NCBI GenBank assembly: GCA_016926695.1
Contig: JAFGOB010000027.1
Span: 1-29,810 of the forward strand
Origin: Dehalococcoidales bacterium
Lineage (GTDB): Bacteria; Chloroflexota; Dehalococcoidia; Dehalococcoidales; UBA3254
Reading direction: 5' to 3'
DNA: 29,810 nt
Shown piece after piece: positions 1 to 8,180 of this stretch. How positions within the stretch are numbered: the first letter of the stretch is position 1; every line of letters begins with the position of its first letter. The notes under the pieces are model-generated. The model was not told the DNA's origin and made no database searches. It was given only the letters and a program-made list of their open reading frames with translations. Made by a program: the position numbers and the translations under genes.

Positions 1-181
1 AGAATCCTTTCCATCGAACCCACTACCTGTACCAGGATTCCACCTTAACAGTATTCCTGTTCTGTCCTAACGATGGGGTCCAGCTAGGGAAATCATGCTT
101 TGTAGAGCTGAGCGAATTCGAACAATATCGTTAGAGGACCAGAGGAAAGGTCTTATTAAAAGTTTTACCTTTTGTTCGGTA
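1..181. other. Left-edge sequence without a supportable gene
   Basis: I see no convincing gene here. On the minus strand a short open stretch of about 20 codons reaches the window edge but has a stop just upstream and no start, so it may be debris of a neighbouring gene. Confidence 0.4.
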
Positions 182-226
182 TGGTGGGCAGTACTGGACT
201 CGAACCAGTGACCTCCCGGATGTTAT
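182..226 (-). tRNA. tRNA 3' fragment (probable attachment-site remnant)
   Basis: Read on the minus strand, the sequence has a T-arm with stem ACTGG/CCAGT around loop TTCGAGT. It continues with a 7-nt acceptor strand ACTGCCC, discriminator A and an encoded CCA. Upstream come a 5-nt variable region AGGTC, an anticodon-stem 3' strand CCGGG and a loop-like ATAACAT. The 5' half is missing: nothing upstream pairs with CCGGG and there is no D-arm. If the loop is read literally the anticodon would be AAC (Val), but the break lies in or next to this loop, so the identity is uncertain. A tRNA broken at the anticodon loop is the usual scar of tyrosine-integrase insertion. Confidence 0.6.
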
Positions 227-448
227 TGTTAAGTTTCACTGGTTTTACCTCCATTGTTTTTATAGTCGATTTTAAGATAATATTGATGGTTTTACAATAC
301 ACACTTTTTTATGATTATCCTGATAAACATCATTTCTATGTTTGTTATATCCCACATGTATAATAACTGATTCATTGGGAGCAAAGTTGCCAGTTAGCGG
401 CTTCACTAATAAACTGGATTTGTAGATAAAAAACAATAAGGAGTGTAT
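227..448 (+). promoter_or_regulatory. Leader with a perfect -10 box before the SDR gene
   Basis: No gene is seen in this AT-rich stretch. TATAAT occurs at 359-364, about 90 bases before the SDR start, but no good -35 hexamer lies 16-18 bases upstream, so the promoter call is tentative. A strong ribosome binding site, AAGGAG, is at 438-443. Confidence 0.35.
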
Positions 449-451
449 ATG

Positions 452-1207
452 ATGAAACTAAAGGACAAGGTAGCCATAATCGTAGGCGGAGGAAGTGGAA
501 TAGGAAGAGCCACTGCTAAACTATTTGCCAATGAAGGCGCTAAAGTAGTGATAGCTGACAGGAATATCGAAGGAGCAAATAATGTCAAGAAAGAAGTTGA
601 TGCTGCTGGAGGTGAGTCTATAGCTATTGAAGTAAACATGATTGAAGAAGACCAGGCGATCAAAATAGTACACGATACTAAAATTACATACGGTAAGGTA
701 GATATTCTCTGCAACATTGCTGGTGGTTCTGTAGGAAAATACATCCGGGATACACACTCTCCTTTTACAGCTGCTACTAAAGAAGAGTGGGATACCCAAT
801 TGGCGGTGAATTTAACTGGCTGCCGGAACTGTACCAAGGCAGTGATTGATCATATGATAGAAAGAAAATATGGGAAAATAGTGAATGTATCATCGATGGC
901 TGGTGTCGATGGATCACCTGGAGTGGTGGATTATTCTGCAGCGAAAGCAGGTGTGATCGGATTTACCAGAGCTTTAGCAAAGGAAATGTCTCCACATAAT
1001 ATACAAGTTAACTGTGTTGCTCCAATGGGAGTGTTTACTGAAAGAATTGAAGCATTTGTCGAAGCCAGGAAAAAAAGGAATCCAAATGAACCCCAAATGG
1101 ATTTAAGTGCGTTAGCTAAACCCGAGGAAATTGCTAAAACTATATTGTTCCTTGTTTCTGATGATACTAATCACCTAAAAGGTTGCATTATTACTTTTTC
1201 TTCTTGA
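452..1207 (+). CDS. SDR-family NAD(P)-dependent oxidoreductase
   Basis: Short-chain dehydrogenase of about 251 residues, cytosolic by family. The Rossmann glycine motif GGGSGIG is near residues 14-20, the NNAG-equivalent is CNIAGG, a Ser is present in VNVSSMAG, and the catalytic YSAAK is near residue 162. The substrate cannot be read from sequence. Start chosen at ATG 452, 8 bases after AAGGAG (438-443); ATG 449 and GTG 443 are less well spaced. The C-terminus is odd: SDRs usually end in a GQxIxVDGG strand, but this one stops at GCIITFSS, so the last turn is missing or altered and the gene may be slightly truncated. Downstream is pseudogene debris, so it appears to stand alone. Confidence 0.9.
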   Translation: MKLKDKVAIIVGGGSGIGRATAKLFANEGAKVVIADRNIEGANNVKKEVDAAGGESIAIEVNMIEEDQAIKIVHDTKITYGKVDILCNIAGGSVGKYIRDTHSPFTAATKEEWDTQLAVNLTGCRNCTKAVIDHMIERKYGKIVNVSSMAGVDGSPGVVDYSAAKAGVIGFTRALAKEMSPHNIQVNCVAPMGVFTERIEAFVEARKKRNPNEPQMDLSALAKPEEIAKTILFLVSDDTNHLKGCIITFSS

Positions 1208-1279
1208 TAGATTTTACTCGTTCGTAAAAGAGTGTATCTCGGTAAAAAATACAAGAAATATAAAACTTAATCTAACGCT

Positions 1280-2044
1280 TTAATCTTCAACAACCTGCCT
1301 GCCGCCGAAAGTACGATAACTTTTTGCTTCGGGGATCATCGGCACTAGTAGATAGGAGTCAAATTTCCCTCCGGTATATATTGAGTGCCTGCCTTTGTTT
1401 ACGGAGTTATTGTACCCTCTCAGCAGATCATCCTTTACTCCGTATTTCCCGGATATGTCTATTACCAGTTTCTCGCCAGCGTGATATAACGTACAGGAAG
1501 GCCATATCGCTATTTCACATGGAACCACCTCCCCGGGTTTCACTTTTTGTCCAGATCTATCAGGCAAGACAGACTTCTGTACCGGCAGCTATGGTTGTGA
1601 CGGCTCTTCATCCAGTTGTCTTTTTGATAATCGCATCCACCCCAGAGCCACAGGCATTCTCCCCGGAGCGCAATCTGAATCAAAACACACTTGATACCCA
1701 TCCGCGTTATACTTTCTCACCGTAACAAAAATGTCCATGTCATCTGTATCTTCAGGGGAAACCCAGAGTTTGAGTTTCATAAATCCGGTTATTTCTGTGT
1801 CATCGTTGAACGCAATCTGAAACGACGCTTTACCTTCAGGCCCTACAACAGGTTCCTGGTGGATAATCTGGCTTACCGGAGATACATCGGAATTGTAAGA
1901 GACAATGGTTGTTTCCTCCGGTTTATCAAGACTCAGAATACCTTTACGAGCATCGAGATAGAAAGTTGTATACACAGTCCTTCGGGGAGGAAATTCATGC
2001 TCATAACGGACTTTGAAATCAAAGAGCTTATCCTGGGCCGCCAC
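1280..2044 (-). pseudogene. CocE/NonD-family hydrolase, C-terminal fragment with frameshift
   Basis: Two consecutive minus-strand reading frames, about 2044-1589 and 1567-1280, together read as the C-terminal jelly-roll domain of X-Pro dipeptidyl-peptidase/CocE hydrolases. Recognisable segments are RYEHEFPPRRTVYTTFYLDA, LKLWVSPEDTDDMDIFV, LGWMRLSKRQLDEEP and, in the other frame, EVVPCEIAIWPSCTLYHAGE. The frame changes near 1570-1590. The catalytic alpha/beta-hydrolase domain is absent: upstream of about 2044 the minus strand stops resembling the family. This is therefore a decayed 3' remnant and not a working gene. The family hydrolyses acyl esters and amides. Confidence 0.75.
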
Positions 2045-2046
2045 TG

Positions 2047-2284
2047 GGGGCGGATAAACCTGGAGAAAGCAATGATACAGGCTCTCCGGGAAGGAAGGAC
2101 TGACGTCGAGAGAGTAAGGCAGATCTTGTTAAATGACGAGACTGAACCAGTCGCAAGAAATACCGGCATATTAGAACAGGGAAGAGTAGTAATGAATCCC
2201 ATTATTACCGACTTTTACACAGGATTATCATTCGCTGGATCAGTAAGAAGCGCCTTTTTCGATCCTACAAAGGAACATTTTTAA
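2047..2284 (+). pseudogene. Unidentified gene 3' fragment
   Basis: The plus-strand frame ending at 2284 reads like real protein, including INLEKAMIQALREGRTDVER and NTGILEQGRVVMNPIITDFY, and is followed 30 bases later by a strong terminator. Extending the frame leftwards runs antisense into the CocE fragment, so the coding part starts abruptly near 2047 with no start codon or ribosome binding site. I do not recognise the family. The two fragments meet head-on, which points to a rearrangement breakpoint near 2045. Confidence 0.4.
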
Positions 2285-2314
2285 GCGACTCTAAATAGTA
2301 TGATGTGTAATCAG

Positions 2315-2343
2315 AAGAGGGAGTAAAAGTACTCCCTCTTTGT
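2315..2343 (+). terminator. Rho-independent terminator
   Basis: Perfect 11-bp stem, 2315-2325 pairing with 2330-2340, with loop AAAG and followed by TTTGTTG. It is placed to end the plus-strand fragment finishing at 2284. Confidence 0.75.
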
Positions 2344-2367
2344 TGAATTTATGGGATGCGGTGACTA

Positions 2368-3714
2368 TCAGTACCATCCATACTTTTTAACAGAGTCCAC
2401 CATTGCTTTTATGTTCTCTGGTTTAGCATAATCAATAGCGCTACCGGGACCCAGGACAAAGCCGCCGTTCTTGCCGACGACTTTAATGAGTTTCTTACAA
2501 TATTCTTCTACATCCTGCGGTGAACCAGCCTGTAGCAGTGTAGGAGGTACGCCACCCTGAATACACATGTGGTCACCCAGTATCTCTTTGGCTTTGAAGA
2601 CGTCTGTCTTTTCACAATGAAAGACAACCTTACCTTTTGGCAATTCGAGGAGGTACTCTAAGCGGTCATCCCATATTCCTTCCCAAAACGGCGTGGCAAT
2701 AAAGCCAAGTTCTATGTTAGTCAAGATAGCTTTCTTTAGCCCTGACCAATAGAACTTCTCAAATTGTTCCAGAGACATAAAGCCATCTGAACCTCTATGC
2801 AACGCCATACCAGCTCGTCTCAGGTATCCTCTCTCATCGGGCTGAACAGGTACTGATTGGGCAATTCGCCATTCAAGTATCCTGTCACATGCAGCAAGGA
2901 GCTTATCGGGACACCTATACATATCGAGCATCGTCCCACGCATACCTCTTAGGTTATCTGAAATAATATCAAAGGGTACCTGTCCGACGCCATTACCGCC
3001 TGGACCACCTCCATATTGAGACGGGAAACCAAGATAGGTCATCACGTCAGAGAACTCAGCACCTTCTTGCATTAATCTCTGTTGCTCCTGAGCGGCTTGA
3101 ATAAGTTTTTCAGCAAGCTCCTTGAACTCTGAACTTAATAACAAGGTGAGAATACCGGTGAATCCACGACCGCTATCAATAAAATCACGGAATGGGGGTA
3201 GCTTCGTTAGAGGCTGGAGTGTCCCGAATATGCGTGGTAGATAATATCGAAAAATAAAATCAGACGGGTCATCCAAGAAGATATCATACTCTTCTGCCTT
3301 CATGTATTCTCCCTCTACAAACTGGAAAGGAGTATCCAGGGGCAGATTCCCACCCGGCCAGCGCCGGTGTCTGACATCGAGTAACTCATTTATCAGTCCC
3401 GAGTCTACCAATAGCATACTGGCACCAGTATCAGGTTCAAAATCAAGAGTTGCCTTGAGGCAAGCCTCCCGATAAGCAGCATGGTCATAGTACATAACGG
3501 AAAGGGGCAGCCCAGCATACCTGGCAGCGAAGGCACCGGTATGAATAGTGACAGGTACCCTGTCTGGCACTCTTAACTCGATAGCATCATTTATTCTCTT
3601 CGCTCTTTCTTCACTAAGCTGGTCTACAGTCTTACCATGTCGCTGCTCAATGTCATCTCTTAACTTCTTCAGGTGTTCTGGATAATTCCCTTTTTCTAAA
3701 GCACTAAACGTCAT
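2368..3714 (-). CDS. Uroporphyrinogen decarboxylase (URO-D) family protein, methyltransferase-like
   Basis: About 448 residues with the URO-D TIM-barrel signature. The N-terminal region RINDAIELRVPDRVPVTI is typical of the corrinoid/methyltransferase branch. Later motifs are VVFHCEKTD (His-Cys metal-site region), a glycine turn at CIQGGVPPTLL and the C-terminal GGFVLGPGSAI. This branch (MtaA/CmuA-like) moves methyl groups or acts on unusual substrates; it is not haem synthesis, and no haem genes are nearby. Start chosen at ATG 3714, with GGGGGAG nine bases upstream; an upstream TTG at 3747 has no good ribosome binding site. It lies alone on the minus strand between decayed regions; its partners (corrinoid protein, activator) are not in the window. 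Confidence 0.85.
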   Translation of the reverse strand: MTFSALEKGNYPEHLKKLRDDIEQRHGKTVDQLSEERAKRINDAIELRVPDRVPVTIHTGAFAARYAGLPLSVMYYDHAAYREACLKATLDFEPDTGASMLLVDSGLINELLDVRHRRWPGGNLPLDTPFQFVEGEYMKAEEYDIFLDDPSDFIFRYYLPRIFGTLQPLTKLPPFRDFIDSGRGFTGILTLLLSSEFKELAEKLIQAAQEQQRLMQEGAEFSDVMTYLGFPSQYGGGPGGNGVGQVPFDIISDNLRGMRGTMLDMYRCPDKLLAACDRILEWRIAQSVPVQPDERGYLRRAGMALHRGSDGFMSLEQFEKFYWSGLKKAILTNIELGFIATPFWEGIWDDRLEYLLELPKGKVVFHCEKTDVFKAKEILGDHMCIQGGVPPTLLQAGSPQDVEEYCKKLIKVVGKNGGFVLGPGSAIDYAKPENIKAMVDSVKKYGWY

Positions 3715-3864
3715 TTCACCGTTCTCCCCCGATATTTTATTATTCAATTAAACTCTAAACCATACTATAATATTATACTAGCGTACCTATTGTTCGTTTC
3801 CTTCTTATTGTACATTATGATAAGCTGCGACACTACGATACTCGGTTTTGTTTGATCTGGTTTT

Positions 3865-4125
3865 AAAAAGTCATAAGGTAAAACGAGAAGAACTAGCAAG
3901 TTTATCATCCCCTCTCGAGAGATAATAGAGGAACAAAAAACAAAAACCTTCCCTAGAGTGGGAGGCTCTTGAACACACATTATCTCCTAAGTTACCGCCT
4001 GGCTAAGCTTTTACAATATCCCTTCTTCGTAAAGCCCTCTCCAGTGACGACTGCATCTTCATCTCTTGGAAATCTTTGATGATGAAATTAAGATAATCGA
4101 TTGCTTCAGCTTTTTCTTGCAGATA
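3865..4125. repeat. Diverged direct repeat, copy A (TPR-gene 3' end plus terminator)
   Basis: This stretch matches 7285-7550 nearly end to end, from AAAAAGTCATAAGGTAAAA through a hairpin region and CTAAGTTACCGCCTGGCTAAGC into the end of a TPR-type reading frame. The copies differ by scattered substitutions and small indels. In copy A the hairpin (about 3945-3972) has lost pairing, so it has decayed further than copy B. Confidence 0.8.
4003..4125 (-). pseudogene. TPR-protein C-terminal remnant
   Basis: The minus-strand frame ends in EMKMQSSLERALRRRDIVKA and a stop, closely matching the intact tail EMKMQPSLERALRKKDILKA at 7423-8175. It extends only about 40 codons before the similarity is lost, with no start. 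Such tails end the TPR regions of large ATPase or cyclase-type regulators in Chloroflexota (family knowledge). Nothing else recognisable lies in 4126-4266, which is AT-rich. Confidence 0.7.
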
Positions 4126-4266
4126 ACAATATTAGAGAAGTATTTAATTGATAATTAGTTTAGTGATCCCTTCGTAAATTACCAGCTCATCGATGATAAT
4201 CGATATCAAATACTATTCTCCTATTTTCTATTCGTGGTTATTACTACAAGTATTAATTTATGGTTA

Positions 4267-5040
4267 CTATATCATCGAATTTCCACCGTTCACACTTATT
4301 ATTTGTCCGACAATATCGCTGGCGACATCTGACACTAGAAAGGTAACCATATTGGCAATATCCTGAGGTTCGGTAAGTCTCTTCAGCGGTAGACTCTGCC
4401 TTACGCTTTCAACCATTGCGGGACTGTGTATTTTACCATCCGGTCCCCGTAAAAAGTTGGTGGTCGACAATCCGGGGCAGACGCAATTGACATTTACTCC
4501 CTTATCGGCTACTTCGGCGGCTACAGATTTCGTGAACGTAATAACAGCTCCTTTGCAGGCAGAATAGACCGAATTATTCGGACTGCCGGTTCTCCCTAGT
4601 CCTGAAGCGATATTGATAATCTTTCCATACTTCCGTTCGAGCATCTGCGGCAGGATCGCTTTTGTACAGCTCATCACTCCGATGAATAAAAGATTAATCG
4701 TTTTTACCCAGTCTTCCTCTCTGGTCAGATGGATCGGACCTCCTGCTCCGCCTGCGCCGGCATTATTGACAAGTATATCTATCCTGCCGAATTCTTCAAG
4801 CGCATTCTTCACCATCATGTCTACCTGGGTACTGCTTCCTACATCGGCTTTGATAGCAATAGACCTTCTTCCTGAATTCCTTATCTCGGAAGCCGTCTGC
4901 TCTGCTGCTTTCAGGTTAATGTCATTTACCACGACGTCACAGCCTTCCTTTGCCATCGTTATGGCTGTCGCGTGACCGAAACCAATCTGGCTGCCTGCGC
5001 CTGTTATTAACGCTACCTTATCCTGAAGATTAAGATCCAT
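4267..5040 (-). CDS. SDR-family oxidoreductase
   Basis: Short-chain dehydrogenase of 257 residues, full family length. Motifs in order: TGAGSQIGFG near residues 14-23 (a two-residue longer glycine loop than the usual TGxxxGIG), VNNAGAG, INIASG with the active-site Ser region, and YSACK near residue 158. The C-terminus GQIISVNGG is complete. Start ATG 5040 is six bases after AGGAGG. It begins 27 bases downstream of the OYE-type reductase and so is in one operon with it. A reductase/dehydrogenase pair fits oxidation of acyl-CoA or enone substrates; the exact substrate is not readable. Confidence 0.92.
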   Translation of the reverse strand: MDLNLQDKVALITGAGSQIGFGHATAITMAKEGCDVVVNDINLKAAEQTASEIRNSGRRSIAIKADVGSSTQVDMMVKNALEEFGRIDILVNNAGAGGAGGPIHLTREEDWVKTINLLFIGVMSCTKAILPQMLERKYGKIINIASGLGRTGSPNNSVYSACKGAVITFTKSVAAEVADKGVNVNCVCPGLSTTNFLRGPDGKIHSPAMVESVRQSLPLKRLTEPQDIANMVTFLVSDVASDIVGQIISVNGGNSMI

Positions 5041-5067
5041 ATCAACCTCCTGAGGCTTTTTATAATA

Positions 5068-7047
5068 TTATAGTTTTAGCCCTATTTCAGCACCGCCGCG
5101 AACGGCCGCAAAGATACTTCGCTTTCCCGCACAATCTCCTATCGTGTGAATCTCTGGTACAGTCCCTTTCAGTTCTTCTGCTAACCTGTTATCGTTCTCG
5201 GAACCCGTTGCCAAGACAATCGTATCGACTTTCAGGAACGCAAAGACATCATTCCTGTTCTTTTCATCCCCGCTGTTCCACCAGAAATTCACACCGTTTC
5301 CGGTAATACTGTCCGGTCTGGAAAAGGGATACAATCGTACATCATTCTTTATCAGTCTGTCGAATAGAGCCGGTTTAAGATTGCGGCCCAGCCCCCGCCC
5401 TATCTGACTCCTGGTAATGATCGACACTTTTTTCCCTTTCTCAGCCAGGAAAAGTGCTGTACCCAGGCCGACTATCCGTCCGCCTATGACGACTATTACC
5501 TGTCCGGTATCTGCATTGCCCAGCAGTACATCGACTGCCTGGACAACGTTTTTATTATCGATACCGGGCAGGTCCGGTTTCGTCGGTATCGAACCGGTCG
5601 CTATCACCACGGCATCAGGCTGAATATCTTTAACGAGTTGCCTATCGACGGTTTTATTAAGGTAGAAACTTACGCCGGCTCTGCTCAGTCCTGTCGAGAG
5701 GTAACTTATCAGGCTTTTCTGTTCGGGCAGGTGGGCGGCTACTGCGTTCCATTGTCCCCCCAGGCTGTCGCTTTTTTCATACAGGGACGTTTCGTGCCCC
5801 CGTTCTGCCAATATCCGGGCGGCTTCCATACCGGCGGGTCCTCCACCGATAACCAGCACCTTTTTCTTCTCCTGAGCAGGTTCGACACTGTATTCAAGCT
5901 CTTTACCAAGGCCCGGATTGACCGTGCAGTTGGCGTACCCTCCCGGAGTGCTCCCTGCCTGGCAGTGACCACAATAGATACAGGGCCTGATTTCATCCAG
6001 TCTACCTTCGCGGATTTTATTCGGTAACTCAGGATCTGCCATCAGCGGTCTGCCAAACTGTATGAAATCGGCAAGACCCTCCTCCAGGATACGTTCTCCG
6101 AGAACGGGATTGATTTTCCCTACCGCGATTACCGCAGCGCCGGTGGCTTTCTTGATAGCTGCAGCTGAGGGAACGAGAAGGCCTGAAGGTTGGTACATGG
6201 TGACGAACTGCCAGTGGCTACTTTCCGACGGACCGGAGGAGACATCCAGTATGTCAACACCGGCATCGACAAACATTCTGGCTTGCTCTATCGCTTCATC
6301 AAGCGTGATGCCGCCTTCGATATGGTCGTCACCATTCATTCGAAAGAGGATAGGAAAGTCCGGACCGACGGCTTTCCTCACTCTCCTGATGATTTCACAA
6401 GCAAATCGTGCCCGGTTCTCGATACTTCCGCCGTATTTATCCGTTCTTCTGTTTTCTCGAGGAGAGAGAAACTGGTGGATGAGGTAGGCATGGCAGCCCT
6501 GTATTCTGACAAGGTCGAATCCTGCCGCCACGCCGCGGTTTGCTGCCTGTCCGAATGCTTCCACCAAATCAGCAATCTCATCTTCCGTTAATGTATGCGT
6601 TTCGAAGCCGGTTATAGGATCTTTTGTCCCGGTAGCGGTAACCACCCTGTTCCACTCGGGTCTTTCGGTGAACGGTCTCATCTGGACCATCCGTGTCATG
6701 GCTGCCCCCTGGTGACTTAATGAAAAAGACGCCTTTACCCCGTATGAGTGAATTCTTTCGGTCCAGCGTTTCACACTTTCGACATGCTCATTATCAGTTA
6801 TAGTCAGAACTCCCGGAGAAAAAGCCGTCACGCTGTCATAGGGAGGTCCCAGCGAGGAGGTTGTCGGCTGGATCAATCCGACCCCTCCCCTGGCTCTTGC
6901 CTCGTGGAATGCTATCAAGCGGTCTGTCATGAAACCTTCTTTCGTGCCGAAAGCAAATCCGTGACCGAGTGGTGCCATCACGATCCTGTTTTTTACTTCC
7001 AGCTTGCCGATCTTACCGGGTTCGAAGAGTTTTATATATTCTGTCAT
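5068..7047 (-). CDS. NADH:flavin oxidoreductase / 2,4-dienoyl-CoA reductase-like (OYE family, FMN + 4Fe-4S + FAD)
   Basis: A 659-residue enzyme with the full FadH-like architecture. An N-terminal FMN TIM barrel (about 1-340) carries QFLSPRENRRTDKYGGSIEN. Cysteines for a 4Fe-4S cluster are at 356, 359, 362 and 374 (CIYCGHC...NC). A C-terminal FAD/NAD(P) module has IGGGPAG at 400-406 and a second dinucleotide loop VVIGGRIVGLG. The family reduces C=C bonds of dienoyl-CoAs or enones using NAD(P)H. Start ATG 7047 follows GGGAGG by five bases. It is the first gene of an operon with the SDR at 4267-5040, probably driven from the promoter at 7223-7251. The second dinucleotide loop, GGRIVG where GGGxxG is usual, is slightly atypical. 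Confidence 0.93.
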   Translation of the reverse strand: MTEYIKLFEPGKIGKLEVKNRIVMAPLGHGFAFGTKEGFMTDRLIAFHEARARGGVGLIQPTTSSLGPPYDSVTAFSPGVLTITDNEHVESVKRWTERIHSYGVKASFSLSHQGAAMTRMVQMRPFTERPEWNRVVTATGTKDPITGFETHTLTEDEIADLVEAFGQAANRGVAAGFDLVRIQGCHAYLIHQFLSPRENRRTDKYGGSIENRARFACEIIRRVRKAVGPDFPILFRMNGDDHIEGGITLDEAIEQARMFVDAGVDILDVSSGPSESSHWQFVTMYQPSGLLVPSAAAIKKATGAAVIAVGKINPVLGERILEEGLADFIQFGRPLMADPELPNKIREGRLDEIRPCIYCGHCQAGSTPGGYANCTVNPGLGKELEYSVEPAQEKKKVLVIGGGPAGMEAARILAERGHETSLYEKSDSLGGQWNAVAAHLPEQKSLISYLSTGLSRAGVSFYLNKTVDRQLVKDIQPDAVVIATGSIPTKPDLPGIDNKNVVQAVDVLLGNADTGQVIVVIGGRIVGLGTALFLAEKGKKVSIITRSQIGRGLGRNLKPALFDRLIKNDVRLYPFSRPDSITGNGVNFWWNSGDEKNRNDVFAFLKVDTIVLATGSENDNRLAEELKGTVPEIHTIGDCAGKRSIFAAVRGGAEIGLKL

Positions 7048-7222
7048 TATTACCTCCCGATAATTCTGATTAGGAAATAATGCTCCTCATAGGTTTAGAT
7101 TAATATTTATATATCGGGTATGGAAATCTTCAGATTACAGATAATAAACCGGTTCATCTGATTTCTTTAACTACCGACTCAGTAGGTTTTACCTGTAGAG
7201 TCTTTAACAAATGAGTGCGTAT

Positions 7223-7251
7223 AGTCTATAAATAACACTTGGTGATGTCAA
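7223..7251 (-). promoter_or_regulatory. Putative sigma70 promoter of the OYE-SDR operon
   Basis: On the minus strand a -35 TTGACA (7251-7246) is followed after exactly 17 bases by TAGACT (7228-7223). Transcription would start near 7216, giving a leader of about 170 bases before the ATG at 7047. The rest of 7081-7284 holds no gene. Confidence 0.5.
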
Positions 7252-7284
7252 CCAGAAAACCATTCACGAATGTGTGTTGGTAAC

Positions 7285-7550
7285 AAAAAGTCATAAGGTA
7301 AAATCAGAAGAACTAGCACGTTTATCACCTCCTCCCGGGACTATCTGGGAACAAAATAAAAGAAAAAACCTCCCGAGTCGGGAGGTTCTCGAATATACCC
7401 TACATCCTAAGTTACCGCCTGGCTAAGCTTTTAAAATATCCTTTTTTCGTAAAGCCCTCTCCAGTGACGGCTGCATCTTCATCTCGCGGAATTCTTTGAT
7501 GGCGAAGTCGAGGTGTTCGAGGGCTTCGGCTTTTTCGTCGGGGTAGTGAG
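7285..7550. repeat. Diverged direct repeat, copy B
   Basis: Counterpart of 3865-4125. It contains an intact terminator hairpin and the last 40 or so codons of the TPR tail of the chimeric gene at 7423-8175. Confidence 0.8.
7353..7387 (-). terminator. Rho-independent terminator of the chimeric gene
   Basis: Near-perfect palindrome at 7367-7387 (AACCTCCCGA-G-TCGGGAGGTT). On the minus strand it is followed by TTTTCTTTTATTTT. It lies about 36 bases after the stop at 7423. Confidence 0.8.
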
Positions 7551-8175
7551 CCAATAAAAGTTCGGCTAATCCAAGTCGCGATAACGCTAATTCAGGACGG
7601 AATCTCATTTCGGTGCAGACTCTGATTGCTTCTTTATAATGCTCCCTGGCTTCATCGTATCTTTCAAGGAGAAATGCTGCCCCACCAAGGTGGCGGGGGA
7701 TGCAGGTCAACCACCACATCCCTGTTGTACAGGCTTTTGTCGACTTGAGACGTTCCAACAAGAGTTCAGCTCTTCTCATTCCTGATCCGTCATAGAGTTC
7801 AAAAATGAGGATATCCCTATCAATTTTCTTTTTGTGGCTTTTCTTGTTCCGAACGGCATCATAAAATTCTTCAAGGCTTTTTCTTTCAACAATCTGAGGA
7901 GCAGGATAAAATCGTTTAATCTTCAGGTCTTCAACAGGTTCGCCATAGAATTTCATCAAACCTTTGATGATCGATGCGTATTTTGCTTGAGTATTCAGAG
8001 CTTTTTCGTGGTATCCGGCGATAAATTCTTTTGCCAGGTCGGGCGTAGGTTTTCTGTCTCTCAGGAAATTCTTAAATCGTTCCAGAAGATAAATATAAGA
8101 TTGGTAGTTATGCGCGTTGTGCACTGGAATATGTAATTGGATATAGTATTTACTGAATAGTTCTTCGTTTGACAT
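7423..8175 (-). pseudogene. Chimera: tyrosine recombinase N-terminus fused to a TPR-protein tail
   Basis: The open frame of about 250 codons joins two unrelated proteins. Residues 1 to about 137 look like a tyrosine recombinase: a SAM-like core-binding domain (YQSYIYLLERFKNFL) and the beginning of the catalytic domain, ending at ELYDGSGMRRAELL, which would contain the first catalytic Arg. The other active-site residues (K, HxxR, H, Y) are absent. From there it reads as a TPR tail, with CTTGMWWLTCIPRHLGG, YDEAREHYKEAIRVCTEM and SLERALRKKDILKA. The fusion point is near 7760, where both proteins have AELLL. Start ATG 8175 lies just left of the serine integrase stop at 8181, so the element boundary is immediately upstream. 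It cannot recombine DNA as it stands; whether the fusion is expressed is unknown. Confidence 0.75.
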
Positions 8176-8180
8176 CTTAC

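Noticed and set aside
1691..2046. Plus-strand coding sequence extending left of 2047
   Set aside because: This part is antisense to the clearly recognisable CocE fragment and shows no protein-like pattern of its own.
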